Position numbers and translations under genes: made by a program
Notes under the pieces: generated by a model
What the model was told of the DNA's origin: nothing
The model's input: the letters and a program-made list of their open reading frames with translations, nothing else
Databases searched by the model: none
Part shown: positions 34,976 to 42,061 of the stretch, piece by piece
Layout of the letters: each line of letters begins with the position of its first letter
Position numbering within the stretch: the first letter of the stretch is position 1
DNA from: Paenibacillus phyllosphaerae
GTDB taxonomy: Bacteria > Bacillota > Bacilli > Paenibacillales > Paenibacillaceae
Assembly (NCBI RefSeq): GCF_014192105.1
Contig: NZ_JACHXK010000001.1
Location: 372,001 to 436,000, forward strand
Length of the DNA: 64,000 nucleotides
Direction: 5' to 3'

Positions 34976-35407
34976 GTGAAAGTACTGCTGCTTGCTCCCG
35001 AACGCTGGGATGCGATAAAAGAGAAGCTTATCGCCTTCGCCGGCAAGTACGGCGAGAAACGCCTGACCGCCTCCGGCATCGCTTTGCTGCGAAAGCTGGA
35101 TCCGGCTAAACATCCGGAGGCCGGCATCGCCGTCGCCATAGAGGATGGCGAGCTCGCGGGCTTTGCCTTCATTCTGGAGAACGGCGAGAAGGCATGTTTG
35201 ATCGTCGTGCGCGACGACCTGCGCGGCCGCGGCATCGGCTGCGCTCTACTGCGCGCGCTTCAAACTCGCTTCGGGCGTATCGTCTGCCACGTCGCCGCCG
35301 ATAACCCGTCCAGCATGCAGATGTGTTTCCGCGCTGGCCTGACTGCTGTCTCTCTGGAGCGGGGGCCAACAGGAAAGCCGACGCTTCGGTTCGAATCCGG
35401 CCGCTAA
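34976..35407 (+). CDS. GNAT-family N-acetyltransferase inside the ATP-grasp cluster
   Basis: A 143-residue GCN5-related acetyltransferase. The acetyl-CoA pyrophosphate loop is VRDDLRGRGIGCALL (R/Q-x-x-G-x-G pattern, about residues 81-95), preceded by the strand GFAFILENGEKACLIV and followed by the helix-strand HVAADNPSSMQMCFRAGL. The start is GTG with GGAGG 9 bases upstream. It lies 23 bp after ATP-grasp gene 4 and 34 bp before gene 5, in the same direction. The context suggests acetylation of an amine on a substrate or product of the ATP-grasp enzymes; the acceptor is unknown. Confidence 0.82.
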   Translation: MKVLLLAPERWDAIKEKLIAFAGKYGEKRLTASGIALLRKLDPAKHPEAGIAVAIEDGELAGFAFILENGEKACLIVVRDDLRGRGIGCALLRALQTRFGRIVCHVAADNPSSMQMCFRAGLTAVSLERGPTGKPTLRFESGR

Positions 35408-35441
35408 TAACGGATATGTATGGCTCTTGAGGAGGAAACCA

Positions 35442-36659
35442 ATGGTTCAGCCCGTGCTCGGAATTATGACCTTATATTTGAATGATGCCGGCCGCCTTGA
35501 GGAGAGATCGATCTACCAGAAAATGTCGATTGTTGGCCGGAGGCTGGGACTCGACATCTTTGTCTTCACGCCAGATGACGTAAACTACGAAACCAACAAA
35601 ATACACGCCCATATCTACGATTCGCAGCTGAAAACATGGAGCCGCAAATGGCGCTCCTTCCCGCATATGATCTTTGACCGGTGCCGCATTCAGCGCAGCC
35701 CAAGGTTCGAACGTCTGCAGAAGTTCCGCAAACAGTACGGCCATCTGACGTTCTTGAACCGCGTCCTGCGCAACAAGTATACGGTCTATCGCACGCTCAA
35801 GCTCGAGAGCGTCTTTCGTCCGCATCTCCCGGATACGCGGCTGTATGAGAGCAGCTCCGATCTGTCCTATATGATCCGCAAATATCCGCTCGTCTACTTG
35901 AAGCCGATCAACGGCACGGGCGGGCGCGGCATTCTGCGCATCGAGAAGCAGCGGGATAATACCTACCTGATTCAGGGACGCGATCAAAGCCGGCGCATCA
36001 TCAGCCCCCAACGCGTTCCGCTGTCCTCGCTGAACAGCAGGCTCGCTTCCTGGAACCTGAAAGAGAACCGGTATTTGGTCCAGCAAGGCATCCAGCTGAA
36101 GCTTCCTAGCGGCCGCGTCCATGATTACCGGATGCTCGTGCAGAAGAACGGGCAAGGCAAATGGGAGGTTACCGGCTGCGCCGGGCGGGTCGGCCCGCAG
36201 GGCAGCATAACCTCGAATTTGCATGGCGGCGGCGAAGCGGTGACGATGCTCGATCTGATGAGGCAGTGGATCAGCAGCGAGGACGTTATCGATACTGCCA
36301 AACAAAAGGCGGAAGACATCAGCCTGAAGATCGCCGCGCATCTCGAGAGTACGTATGGAAGGCTGTGCGAGCTTGCGCTTGACCTTGCGATCGACCGCAG
36401 CGGCCATATATGGCTGATCGAGGTGAATCCGAAGCCGGCACGCGAAGTGTTCGTTCAAGCCGGCGAGAAGGAAATCTACCGTACGGCGATTACCCGTCCG
36501 CTGGAGTATGCGGTCTGGCTCTATGGCCAGAAGAAGCGCCGACAGACCGCGAGCTCCTCGCTTTCTTCGGCCAATCAACCGAGCCAATCGGTTCACAAGA
36601 CGAATACGAGCACCTATACGAAAGAAAAAACGGTCCAGGACGATCCCAGCCTGTCATAA
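35442..36659 (+). CDS. YheC/YheD-family ATP-grasp protein 5, short form
   Basis: A 405-residue paralogue without the N-terminal beta domain, beginning MVQPVLGIMTLYLND. Motifs are FLNRVLRNKYTVYRTL, YLKPINGTGGRGILRIEK, HDYRMLVQKNGQGKWEVTG, GSITSNLHGGG and ELALDLAIDRSGHIWLIEVNPKPAREVF, all consistent with an active ATP-grasp site. The C-terminal 40 residues are Ser/Thr/Gln/Lys-rich and probably disordered. GAGGAGG lies 6 bases before the chosen ATG; an earlier in-frame start adds five residues and is less likely. A terminator overlaps its last codons, ending the cluster. Confidence 0.88.
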   Translation: MVQPVLGIMTLYLNDAGRLEERSIYQKMSIVGRRLGLDIFVFTPDDVNYETNKIHAHIYDSQLKTWSRKWRSFPHMIFDRCRIQRSPRFERLQKFRKQYGHLTFLNRVLRNKYTVYRTLKLESVFRPHLPDTRLYESSSDLSYMIRKYPLVYLKPINGTGGRGILRIEKQRDNTYLIQGRDQSRRIISPQRVPLSSLNSRLASWNLKENRYLVQQGIQLKLPSGRVHDYRMLVQKNGQGKWEVTGCAGRVGPQGSITSNLHGGGEAVTMLDLMRQWISSEDVIDTAKQKAEDISLKIAAHLESTYGRLCELALDLAIDRSGHIWLIEVNPKPAREVFVQAGEKEIYRTAITRPLEYAVWLYGQKKRRQTASSSLSSANQPSQSVHKTNTSTYTKEKTVQDDPSLS

Positions 36660-36685
36660 GCTGGTTCGCGCTGGACCGTTTTTTT
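36625..36685 (+). terminator. Terminator of the ATP-grasp cluster
   Basis: AAAAAACGGTCCAG (from 36625) pairs with CTGGACCGTTTTTT (from 36671) around a 32-base loop holding the stop codon. T7 follows, and the A-run on the left would also let it end the convergent HAD gene. Confidence 0.85.
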
Positions 36686-36693
36686 ATGCGATG

Positions 36694-37371
36694 TTATGGG
36701 ATAAGCTTCAGCAGCTCGCGGAAATCGGTGAGCAGCACATCGGAGCCCTTGAGCTCCTCCGCCTTGCCATAGACGGCATAGGCGCAGCCTGCGACCATAA
36801 GGCCGTTCGATTTGCCTGCCTCGACGTCTGAGGAGCGGTCGCCGACCATCCAGGCCGACTTAATCTTGTGATCCTTCAATAGCCTTGCGACGAGATCGAC
36901 TTTCGATAACGTCTGGTATTCGCCCGCGCTGTACAAGCCATCGAACAAGGCGGCGATGCCGCGATGCTTCGCGACGCCTTTGACATACGTTTCAAGCCCG
37001 TTGCTGGCTACGAACAGCTTGTACCCTCTCGCCTTCAGCTCCTGCAGCACGTCTTCGACATGCGGATACAGCGTACCCTCATTCGCCTCAAGTCCCTCCA
37101 GCTCATACTGGAGCATCAGCTCGTCGGCCCGGTTCCGAGCCGCTTCGGAGGAGTTAGGCATCACATTGTTCCAAATATCCGACAGCAGCATGCCGAGACA
37201 GCCGAGCAGTTTGTCGACCGGAGGCGTCGGCCCCATGTACAGCCCCTCTTGGCGGAGCGTCTCGAAAATGCGTTCATGCACGCCGCGCAGCAGCGTATCG
37301 GTCTCGAATAAGGTTCCATCCATATCGAAAATAAAGGCTTCCGGTTTGTACTGCTGTTGCACATCACCCAT
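36694..37371 (-). CDS. HAD-family hydrolase, phosphoglycolate-phosphatase-like
   Basis: A 225-residue haloacid-dehalogenase-fold phosphatase. Motif I is FIFDMDGTLFETDT, with D16 the nucleophile and D18 the acid/base. The helical cap follows at about 22-95, motif II is LFVASNG, and motif IV is MVGDRSSDVEAGKSNGLMV. This is the Gph/PgmB-like subgroup; substrates there range from phosphoglycolate to sugar phosphates and cannot be read from sequence. The gene is convergent with the ATP-grasp cluster and separated from it by that cluster's terminator. A purine-rich AGGGAGAG stretch precedes the ATG. Confidence 0.83.
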   Translation of the reverse strand: MGDVQQQYKPEAFIFDMDGTLFETDTLLRGVHERIFETLRQEGLYMGPTPPVDKLLGCLGMLLSDIWNNVMPNSSEAARNRADELMLQYELEGLEANEGTLYPHVEDVLQELKARGYKLFVASNGLETYVKGVAKHRGIAALFDGLYSAGEYQTLSKVDLVARLLKDHKIKSAWMVGDRSSDVEAGKSNGLMVAGCAYAVYGKAEELKGSDVLLTDFRELLKLIP

Positions 37372-37459
37372 CGTACGTCTCTCTCCCTATCCTCTGTTAG
37401 TCTGCCCCTATGATACTAAGAAAGCATACGATGCCGCAAGGTTAGCCTTGCGCTAAGGA

Positions 37460-38614
37460 TTACCATTTGCTCGCGTCGATATCGCCTGGTCCTAAGCCAT
37501 TCCACACATTCGGCATATCGACCAGCTCCGGATTCTCGAATACGAGGAAGGCCGTCGGGAGATAACGTCCTTCGCCGCTCTTCGAGGAAGGCGAGTTCAG
37601 AATTTGATGATCGTTGACCAGAATGCTGGACGAGCCGCCGTCCAGGTTCGCCCCGATGACTGCGCCCCGCTCGAGCAGAATTTGCTGAACGTCATACAGA
37701 TTGGCCCCTATGCTGTGTCCCGGTTGTCTGCCGTCGATCACCACGAATAGGATTGCCCCGTCTTCGCGCTGGCCCATCGCCGTACGCGGCGCGATCCCCC
37801 AGCCGTCTTTGGCACTCTTGATGAGGCCCTTGCCGTTCACGATCAGCCTTGGCTGAAAAGTGACCGCTTCCCGGACGCCGAGCTCTTGCATTTCGCTCAG
37901 CGAATATTTGCCGGCGACCATTCTGCCTTCGTAGTCGATGCCGACGATCTGGGTCGTCGTCTTATTCCCGAGATCGCTGTAATAGACTTGTCCGTGCGTC
38001 ATGACGACCCCAATCGGCTGGAACCCGTTCCCTTGCCAGTTCGGATCCGAGAATCCTCCGGCATTGACGCCTGCAATCGCGCCAGTCCGCTCCACCATGC
38101 TCAGGACACGCTCGCCCCGCCCTGCCTTGGACGGGACGCCGAGACGGATTTTGGTCGGGTCGTTCACCGTCATCACGTAGCCTTTATAACCGGTGCCTTC
38201 AATGGATTCGATTTCGACAAGCGGTTGCTCCTCTTCCGCTGGCGAGGATAGCGTCTCGACCTCATGCTGCAACTCGATTTCATGCGTATCGCGTTCATCG
38301 CCCATCCGTTCTTCCAATGCCAGCTTCTCGGCCACGCGCCTATCCAGCTGTTCTTGTCCGATCATGTATTTTGCCCAATGCCGATGCTGGGTAATAATAA
38401 TCGAGTCCGCTGCCAAATATCGCAAGCTTGTCCCGGACGGCGTTAGGAATAACCAGCCCAATCCAACCGAACTGAGCAGCATGAAGAACGTTAGCACATA
38501 TAAAAAAGCCCGGAACGGGCGCCGTCTGCGTCGTTGTTGCCGGTTGGGCCCTCTTGCCGGCAGGTTCGTCTTGGTCCTTTGTTGCGTCTGCGTTTGCGGC
38601 GTATTCGCTGCCAT
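37460..38614 (-). CDS. Phosphodiester glycosidase-like (NAGPA/DUF2233) membrane-anchored protein
   Basis: A 384-residue protein with a basic, Gln-rich cytoplasmic tail (RQQRRRRRP), one membrane anchor at about 34-58 and an extracellular domain. The NAGPA domain signatures are AGVNAGGFSD, RTAMGQREDGAILFVVIDGRQ, IGANLDGGSSSILV and RYLPTAFLVF. The family includes mammalian uncovering enzyme and bacterial proteins linked to cell-wall glycan or exopolysaccharide processing; several bacterial relatives cleave GlcNAc-1-phosphodiesters on wall teichoic acid. GGGAAGG precedes the ATG. It lies near the cotJ operon, but no direct link is evident. Confidence 0.82.
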   Translation of the reverse strand: MAANTPQTQTQQRTKTNLPARGPNRQQRRRRRPFRAFLYVLTFFMLLSSVGLGWLFLTPSGTSLRYLAADSIIITQHRHWAKYMIGQEQLDRRVAEKLALEERMGDERDTHEIELQHEVETLSSPAEEEQPLVEIESIEGTGYKGYVMTVNDPTKIRLGVPSKAGRGERVLSMVERTGAIAGVNAGGFSDPNWQGNGFQPIGVVMTHGQVYYSDLGNKTTTQIVGIDYEGRMVAGKYSLSEMQELGVREAVTFQPRLIVNGKGLIKSAKDGWGIAPRTAMGQREDGAILFVVIDGRQPGHSIGANLYDVQQILLERGAVIGANLDGGSSSILVNDHQILNSPSSKSGEGRYLPTAFLVFENPELVDMPNVWNGLGPGDIDASKW

Positions 38615-38799
38615 CTTAACCTTCCCCGCTTTCCATCTGACTACAATCGTAGACGACCTGGAAGCGAGGAAGGTTTCAGTTGTTACAAAACCTCGAACGT
38701 TGAACTTGAGTTTGCAAAACGTTCAAATCCTTGCGCTCCCTGATCTTTCCCCTGGTGATATAGTAAGCTCATCAAGGATTTATGGAAGGAGCTGCTGCT

Positions 38800-39117
38800 A
38801 TGTTGGACAAAGCAAGGCACTATTATGAAGCACGGACTACCTACTACTCGATCGTGCTGATCGTCAATGTCATTGCGATGGCAGCCCTCACTTCGCTTGG
38901 GATGAACCATCTGGGCGTGTTCTTGGCTGGTCTGGCCATTTATTCCTTCGGCTTGCAAAAAGCGCTCGTCGTCGAACTGACCGCCGCCTCTGCTAATTCG
39001 ATGAACAGCTCTCCTGTGTCGCGCCGCACACGGATTCAGCATACGGCTGTACTGTGGTTCTCGATCGTTTATACCGTTGCCCTCGTCGCGTTAACCGTGA
39101 TGATGCAGACGAACTAA
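38800..39117 (+). CDS. Small two-to-three-helix membrane protein
   Basis: A 105-residue protein starting MLDKARHYYEARTTYYSIVL, with hydrophobic segments at about 16-36, 40-60 and 78-98. AAGGAG lies 8 bases before the ATG at 38800; an earlier ATG at 38782 has no ribosome site. The short polar loop (TAASANSMNSSPVSRRTR) is basic at its end. It is transcribed divergently from the glycosidase-like gene and ends in a strong hairpin. I do not recognise the family. Confidence 0.7.
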   Translation: MLDKARHYYEARTTYYSIVLIVNVIAMAALTSLGMNHLGVFLAGLAIYSFGLQKALVVELTAASANSMNSSPVSRRTRIQHTAVLWFSIVYTVALVALTVMMQTN

Positions 39118-39141
39118 TATACGCTCTCCAGATATGCCTAT

Positions 39142-39177
39142 AGCCCGGAAGAGTTCGCTCGCGATCTCTTCCGGGCT
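39142..39177. terminator. Strong terminator, probably bidirectional
   Basis: AGCCCGGAAGAG (39142-39153) pairs perfectly with CTCTTCCGGGCT (39166-39177) around a 12-base loop, followed by TTCTT on the plus strand. It lies between the small membrane protein gene and the end of cotJC. Confidence 0.85.
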
Positions 39178-39239
39178 TTCTTATGTTCATGACGGTCTTG
39201 CTGATAAGATGCCCTTGGTGCTCGCCGCGCCGATTTGCG

Positions 39240-39809
39240 CTAGAACACTTTTTTCGTGTCCCGATCGGCCTTGATGATCTCCACCGCTTCCTTAAACCGC
39301 AGCGAGTGCACGATCTCCCGCTCCCTGAGGAATTTCAGGCTATCCTGTAGATCGACGTCATCCGTCATGTCGATCAGCCACTGGTAGGTTGCGCGCGCTT
39401 TCTCTTCCGCGGCAATGTCCTCGTAGAGATCGGCGAGCGGATCGCCTTTGGCTTGGATATAAGCTGCCGTCCATGGCACGCCGCCTGCATTCTCGTAGTA
39501 CAGCGCATGATCATGGTTCGCATAATGCGGCCCCAGTCCAACCGCGATCAGCTGCTCCGGCGTCGCGTCCTTCGTCAGCTTGTAGATCATCGTCGCGATC
39601 ATCTCGAGATGCGCGAATTCCTCCGTTCCGATGTCGGTCAGCAAACCAATGACCTTGTCCGGAATCGTATACCGCTGATTTAGATAGCGCAGCGCTGCAG
39701 ACAGCTCCCCGTCCGCGCCGCCATACTGCTCGGTCAGAAACTTCGCCATTCTCGGATCGCATTTGCTGACACGAACCGGATATTGCAGCTTCTTCTCATA
39801 TACCCACAT
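39240..39809 (-). CDS. cotJC: Spore coat protein CotJC, manganese catalase family
   Basis: A 189-residue ferritin-like/Mn-catalase-fold protein of the spore coat, starting MWVYEKKLQYPVRV. Metal-binding Glu and His residues expected in this family are visible: YGGADGELSAALRYLNQRY, IGTEEFAHLEMIATMIY with the E-x-x-H pair, and AAEEKARATYQWLIDM. In B. subtilis CotJC is made in the mother cell and needs CotJA for assembly. It is the last gene of cotJABC, about 35 bp after cotJB. Catalase activity is not established for every member. Confidence 0.92.
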   Translation of the reverse strand: MWVYEKKLQYPVRVSKCDPRMAKFLTEQYGGADGELSAALRYLNQRYTIPDKVIGLLTDIGTEEFAHLEMIATMIYKLTKDATPEQLIAVGLGPHYANHDHALYYENAGGVPWTAAYIQAKGDPLADLYEDIAAEEKARATYQWLIDMTDDVDLQDSLKFLREREIVHSLRFKEAVEIIKADRDTKKVF

Positions 39810-39844
39810 CGGATACCCGCCTCCTTATACGATCGGTTGCGTTC

Positions 39845-40114
39845 CTACACCTGCCACGGCCAAGGGCTCTCGGCCCATTGCCATGGATATTTCGAGTAGC
39901 TGTGACCGTACTGGAGCAGCGGGCCATACTGCGCTTCGAAGTGAAAGGCGCACTGATGACGCTGTTGGGCCAGCTGATTGAACTGCTGCAGCGCCTGCAT
40001 ATCGTTCGGGTGAGTGTCCAAATAAAGCGTCAGCTCCACCAGCGCAAAATCGAGCTGCTGCAGTTCCTCCAGCTTCTTATAATAGTTCTCGTCGATCTGT
40101 GCTCTGCTGCTCAT
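39845..40114 (-). CDS. cotJB: Spore coat protein CotJB
   Basis: An 89-residue protein with the family's helical N-terminus (YYKKLEELQQLDFALVELTLY) and the conserved THPNDMQALQQFNQLAQQ segment, ending in a Trp/Tyr/Pro-rich tail (KYPWQWAESPWPWQ) typical of coat proteins. GGGGG lies about 9 bases before the ATG, and only 6 bases separate it from the cotJA stop. It is the middle gene of cotJABC. Confidence 0.9.
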   Translation of the reverse strand: MSSRAQIDENYYKKLEELQQLDFALVELTLYLDTHPNDMQALQQFNQLAQQRHQCAFHFEAQYGPLLQYGHSYSKYPWQWAESPWPWQV

Positions 40115-40120
40115 GGAAGT

Positions 40121-40339
40121 CTACCCCCTCGGCGGACATTTGGACTCATACGGACTGTAAAGAGCCGGCCACAACGTGCCCAGCTTCAACGCCTGATTGA
40201 GCGGAAATTGCGGCAAATTCATCGGTTGATACGGAATGAATTGATTCGGGGGAACCACATACGTCTTAACAATCTGCGGCGGGCAAGGATCGAATGGACC
40301 AACGAACGGGTACCATTCTCGCAGTTGATTATTGCTCAC
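40121..40339 (-). CDS. cotJA: Spore coat protein CotJA
   Basis: A 72-residue coat protein rich in Pro, Tyr, Phe and Trp. WYPFVGPFDPCPP and YQPMNLPQFPLNQALKLGTLWPALYSPY are the hallmark stretches of CotJA, which in B. subtilis is required for assembly of CotJC into the coat. The start is GTG with AGGAGG 7 bases upstream. It is the first gene of the operon and has a SigmaE-like promoter 34-61 bp upstream. Confidence 0.92.
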   Translation of the reverse strand: MSNNQLREWYPFVGPFDPCPPQIVKTYVVPPNQFIPYQPMNLPQFPLNQALKLGTLWPALYSPYESKCPPRG

Positions 40340-40372
40340 GTGAAAACCTCCTCGTAGCCTTATCCTCTATCC

Positions 40373-40400
40373 ATCGTATGCGGTGGCTGATTTGTCCTAT
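40373..40400 (-). promoter_or_regulatory. Candidate SigmaE promoter of cotJABC
   Basis: On the minus strand ATA (40398-40400) is followed after 17 bases by CATACGAT (40373-40380), 7 of 8 against the SigmaE -10 CATACANT. The cotJ operon of B. subtilis is SigmaE-dependent, which agrees. The structured repeat begins about 10 bp upstream. Confidence 0.65.
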
Positions 40401-40410
40401 TCCCAATAGC

Positions 40411-40737
40411 ACCTCCCCTAAATCCCCTCCTGAGGAGGGGACCCCGAGGGCAACCGCCCAGCTTATGCTTCCGAAGTGAGTTTTCCGTTCGGAAAACTCT
40501 TAGGACACCCGTAATTAGCGTGGCATGGAACGCGGCCGTCTTCGATGTGTCCTTCGAGCGTGGCTCGCTTTTGTCCCGGCCGAATTGGACGATATTGTCC
40601 AATTCGGCTTGGGACAAAGCTTTGGGTTCGAGCTTCGTTAGCGGCTTTTTGCCTCGGGGTGGAGACCTGATGGGCTAGGCGGATACATATTGCTGCGAGC
40701 TGACTCTCGCTTGACGTCCACTTCGTGGACACGCTTT
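40411..40737 (-). repeat. Multi-hairpin interspersed element, copy B
   Basis: Approximate boundaries. In order on the plus strand: CCTCCCC, a TCCCCTCC/GGAGGGGA hairpin (40423-40441), then a GAGTTTTCC/GGAAAACTC hairpin (40478-40499) absent from copy A. The conserved core GCCGTCTTCGATGTGTCC (40535-40552) and a CGAGC/GCTCG hairpin follow. Next comes a 20 bp stem (TTTGTCCC plus an extra 12 bp arm, 40570-40618), then TCGCTTGACGTCC with a GTCCAC/GTGGAC hairpin and GGACACGCTTTTTTT. Copy A has the same order at 17597-17842. No plausible protein is encoded. Confidence 0.78.
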
Positions 40738-41001
40738 TTTTCTTCTCGTCCCACTGCTTATCTGCGCGGGACGAAATCGTTTTAATAACCATTGGTTAAA
40801 CCCCAAAACGGAGCAGACAAATGTTTCTGAAGCAGTGATAACGTTCGCCTTTGTGAAGGGACTCCTACCTTAGACTATTGATTCAAGGAGTCCCTGAACA
40901 ACAGCGAGCGGAAGAACATTTCGACTGCGCAGTGCCCCTGTTTAACCAACACAGCATTTAAACGAAAAAACTCCCCCTCGTTTCCGAAGGGAAGCTCAAC
41001 C
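40738..41001. other. Non-coding spacer upstream of the repeat, with a 10 bp inverted repeat
   Basis: No gene is seen here. AGGGACTCCT at 40857-40866 is perfectly inverted at 40886-40895 around a 19-base loop without a T-run. Nearer the permease end a terminator-like stem (40966-40994) is present. Confidence 0.6.
40966..40994 (-). terminator. Terminator after the AI-2E family permease gene
   Basis: On the minus strand CTTCCC pairs with GGGGAG around a 12-base loop, and TTTTTT follows. It lies just past the permease stop codon. Confidence 0.7.
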
Positions 41002-42036
41002 TTAATCCAATTTGATTTTCATCTGGAACAGCCCCGCTTTGCGCGCGGCCATGTAGACGATCACGACCAATGGGCCGAGGAAGACGCCGATCACGCCGAC
41101 CAGCTTGAAACCTACATATAAGCTGATCAGGGCAGACAATGCTCCGATCCCGACTGCATCGCCAAGTACCTTCGGCTCGACAATCCGTCTGAACACGGTG
41201 ATGACGAGGAACAGGACGATAAGGCCGACGCCTTGATAGACGTTGCCCGTCAACAGCAGGTACGACGCCCAGGGCACGAGCACCGAACCGGTGCCGAGGA
41301 TCGGCATGATGTCGACGATGACGACCAAGAGCGCGATCGCAAGCGGGTATTTGAGCCCGAGAATCAACAGCCCGATCAAGGTCAAGATATAGGTCAGCAC
41401 GCTGAGAATCAGCTGCGAGCGCAGGAATCCGAGAACCGATCTGCGCAAGTTCTGCAGCACCTCATCCACCTGATTGCGCGAGCTATCATGGAAGATGGAC
41501 AAGAACGACATCTTCATTGTGTTCAGGCTGTAAGAGAACAGATAGACAGCCACCAGGAAGACGATGAAGAAGATAAACATGCCCGGAATGCCTTTGGCAA
41601 AGTTAACGAACGTATGCGAGATGCTCGTGATAATGTTCATGAGCGTATTCGTCATGCCTTTCAGCCAGCTCTCGAGCTGAACCGCCGCGTCAGGCGGCAT
41701 ATGCGCGTACAGTTCCTTCGCGCTGTCGATCGTATCTTGCAAATATGTATTCGCTTCACTCACCACTTGAGGTGCTCGATCCCAGAAGGCAATAACCTCT
41801 GCGAACACCTTCACGCCGACCCCGATCATGAGTCCGATTAGGACCACCGTAAACAGGGTGCTCGAGATCGTGCCGGCCGCCAGCCGGTTAAGCTTGAACT
41901 TCTGCATGAACAGCCGGTTCAGCGGCTCGAGAAAGATCGCCACGATTAGCGCGAGCAAGAATGGCGCGCCCGCTGTGAACAGCAGATACATGAAGAGTAA
42001 GCATGCAGCGGCAATCAATAACTGTTTAAGGGACAT
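41002..42036 (-). CDS. AI-2E-family transporter
   Basis: A 344-residue polytopic membrane protein of the TqsA/PerM family. Helices lie at about 5-22, 25-40, 60-82, 145-170 and several between 205 and 335. Family segments are PFLLALIVAIFLEPLNRLF, DIMPILGTGSVLVPWASYLL and RRIVEPKVLGDAVGIGALSALISLYVGFKLVGVIGVFLGP. Some members export autoinducer-2 or act as sodium/proton antiporters; the substrate here is unknown. It is distinct from the YtvI-like paralogue at 13523-14638. It follows the CNNM/CBS gene in the same direction, 25 bp away, and the two are probably cotranscribed. Confidence 0.88.
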   Translation of the reverse strand: MSLKQLLIAAACLLFMYLLFTAGAPFLLALIVAIFLEPLNRLFMQKFKLNRLAAGTISSTLFTVVLIGLMIGVGVKVFAEVIAFWDRAPQVVSEANTYLQDTIDSAKELYAHMPPDAAVQLESWLKGMTNTLMNIITSISHTFVNFAKGIPGMFIFFIVFLVAVYLFSYSLNTMKMSFLSIFHDSSRNQVDEVLQNLRRSVLGFLRSQLILSVLTYILTLIGLLILGLKYPLAIALLVVIVDIMPILGTGSVLVPWASYLLLTGNVYQGVGLIVLFLVITVFRRIVEPKVLGDAVGIGALSALISLYVGFKLVGVIGVFLGPLVVIVYMAARKAGLFQMKIKLD

Positions 42037-42061
42037 CTGTCATGCCCTCCCCCCTTCATTC

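Noticed and set aside
37420-37460. GCAAGG-ttag-CCTTGC hairpin next to the NAGPA-like gene as a terminator
   Set aside because: A good short stem, but no T-run on either strand.
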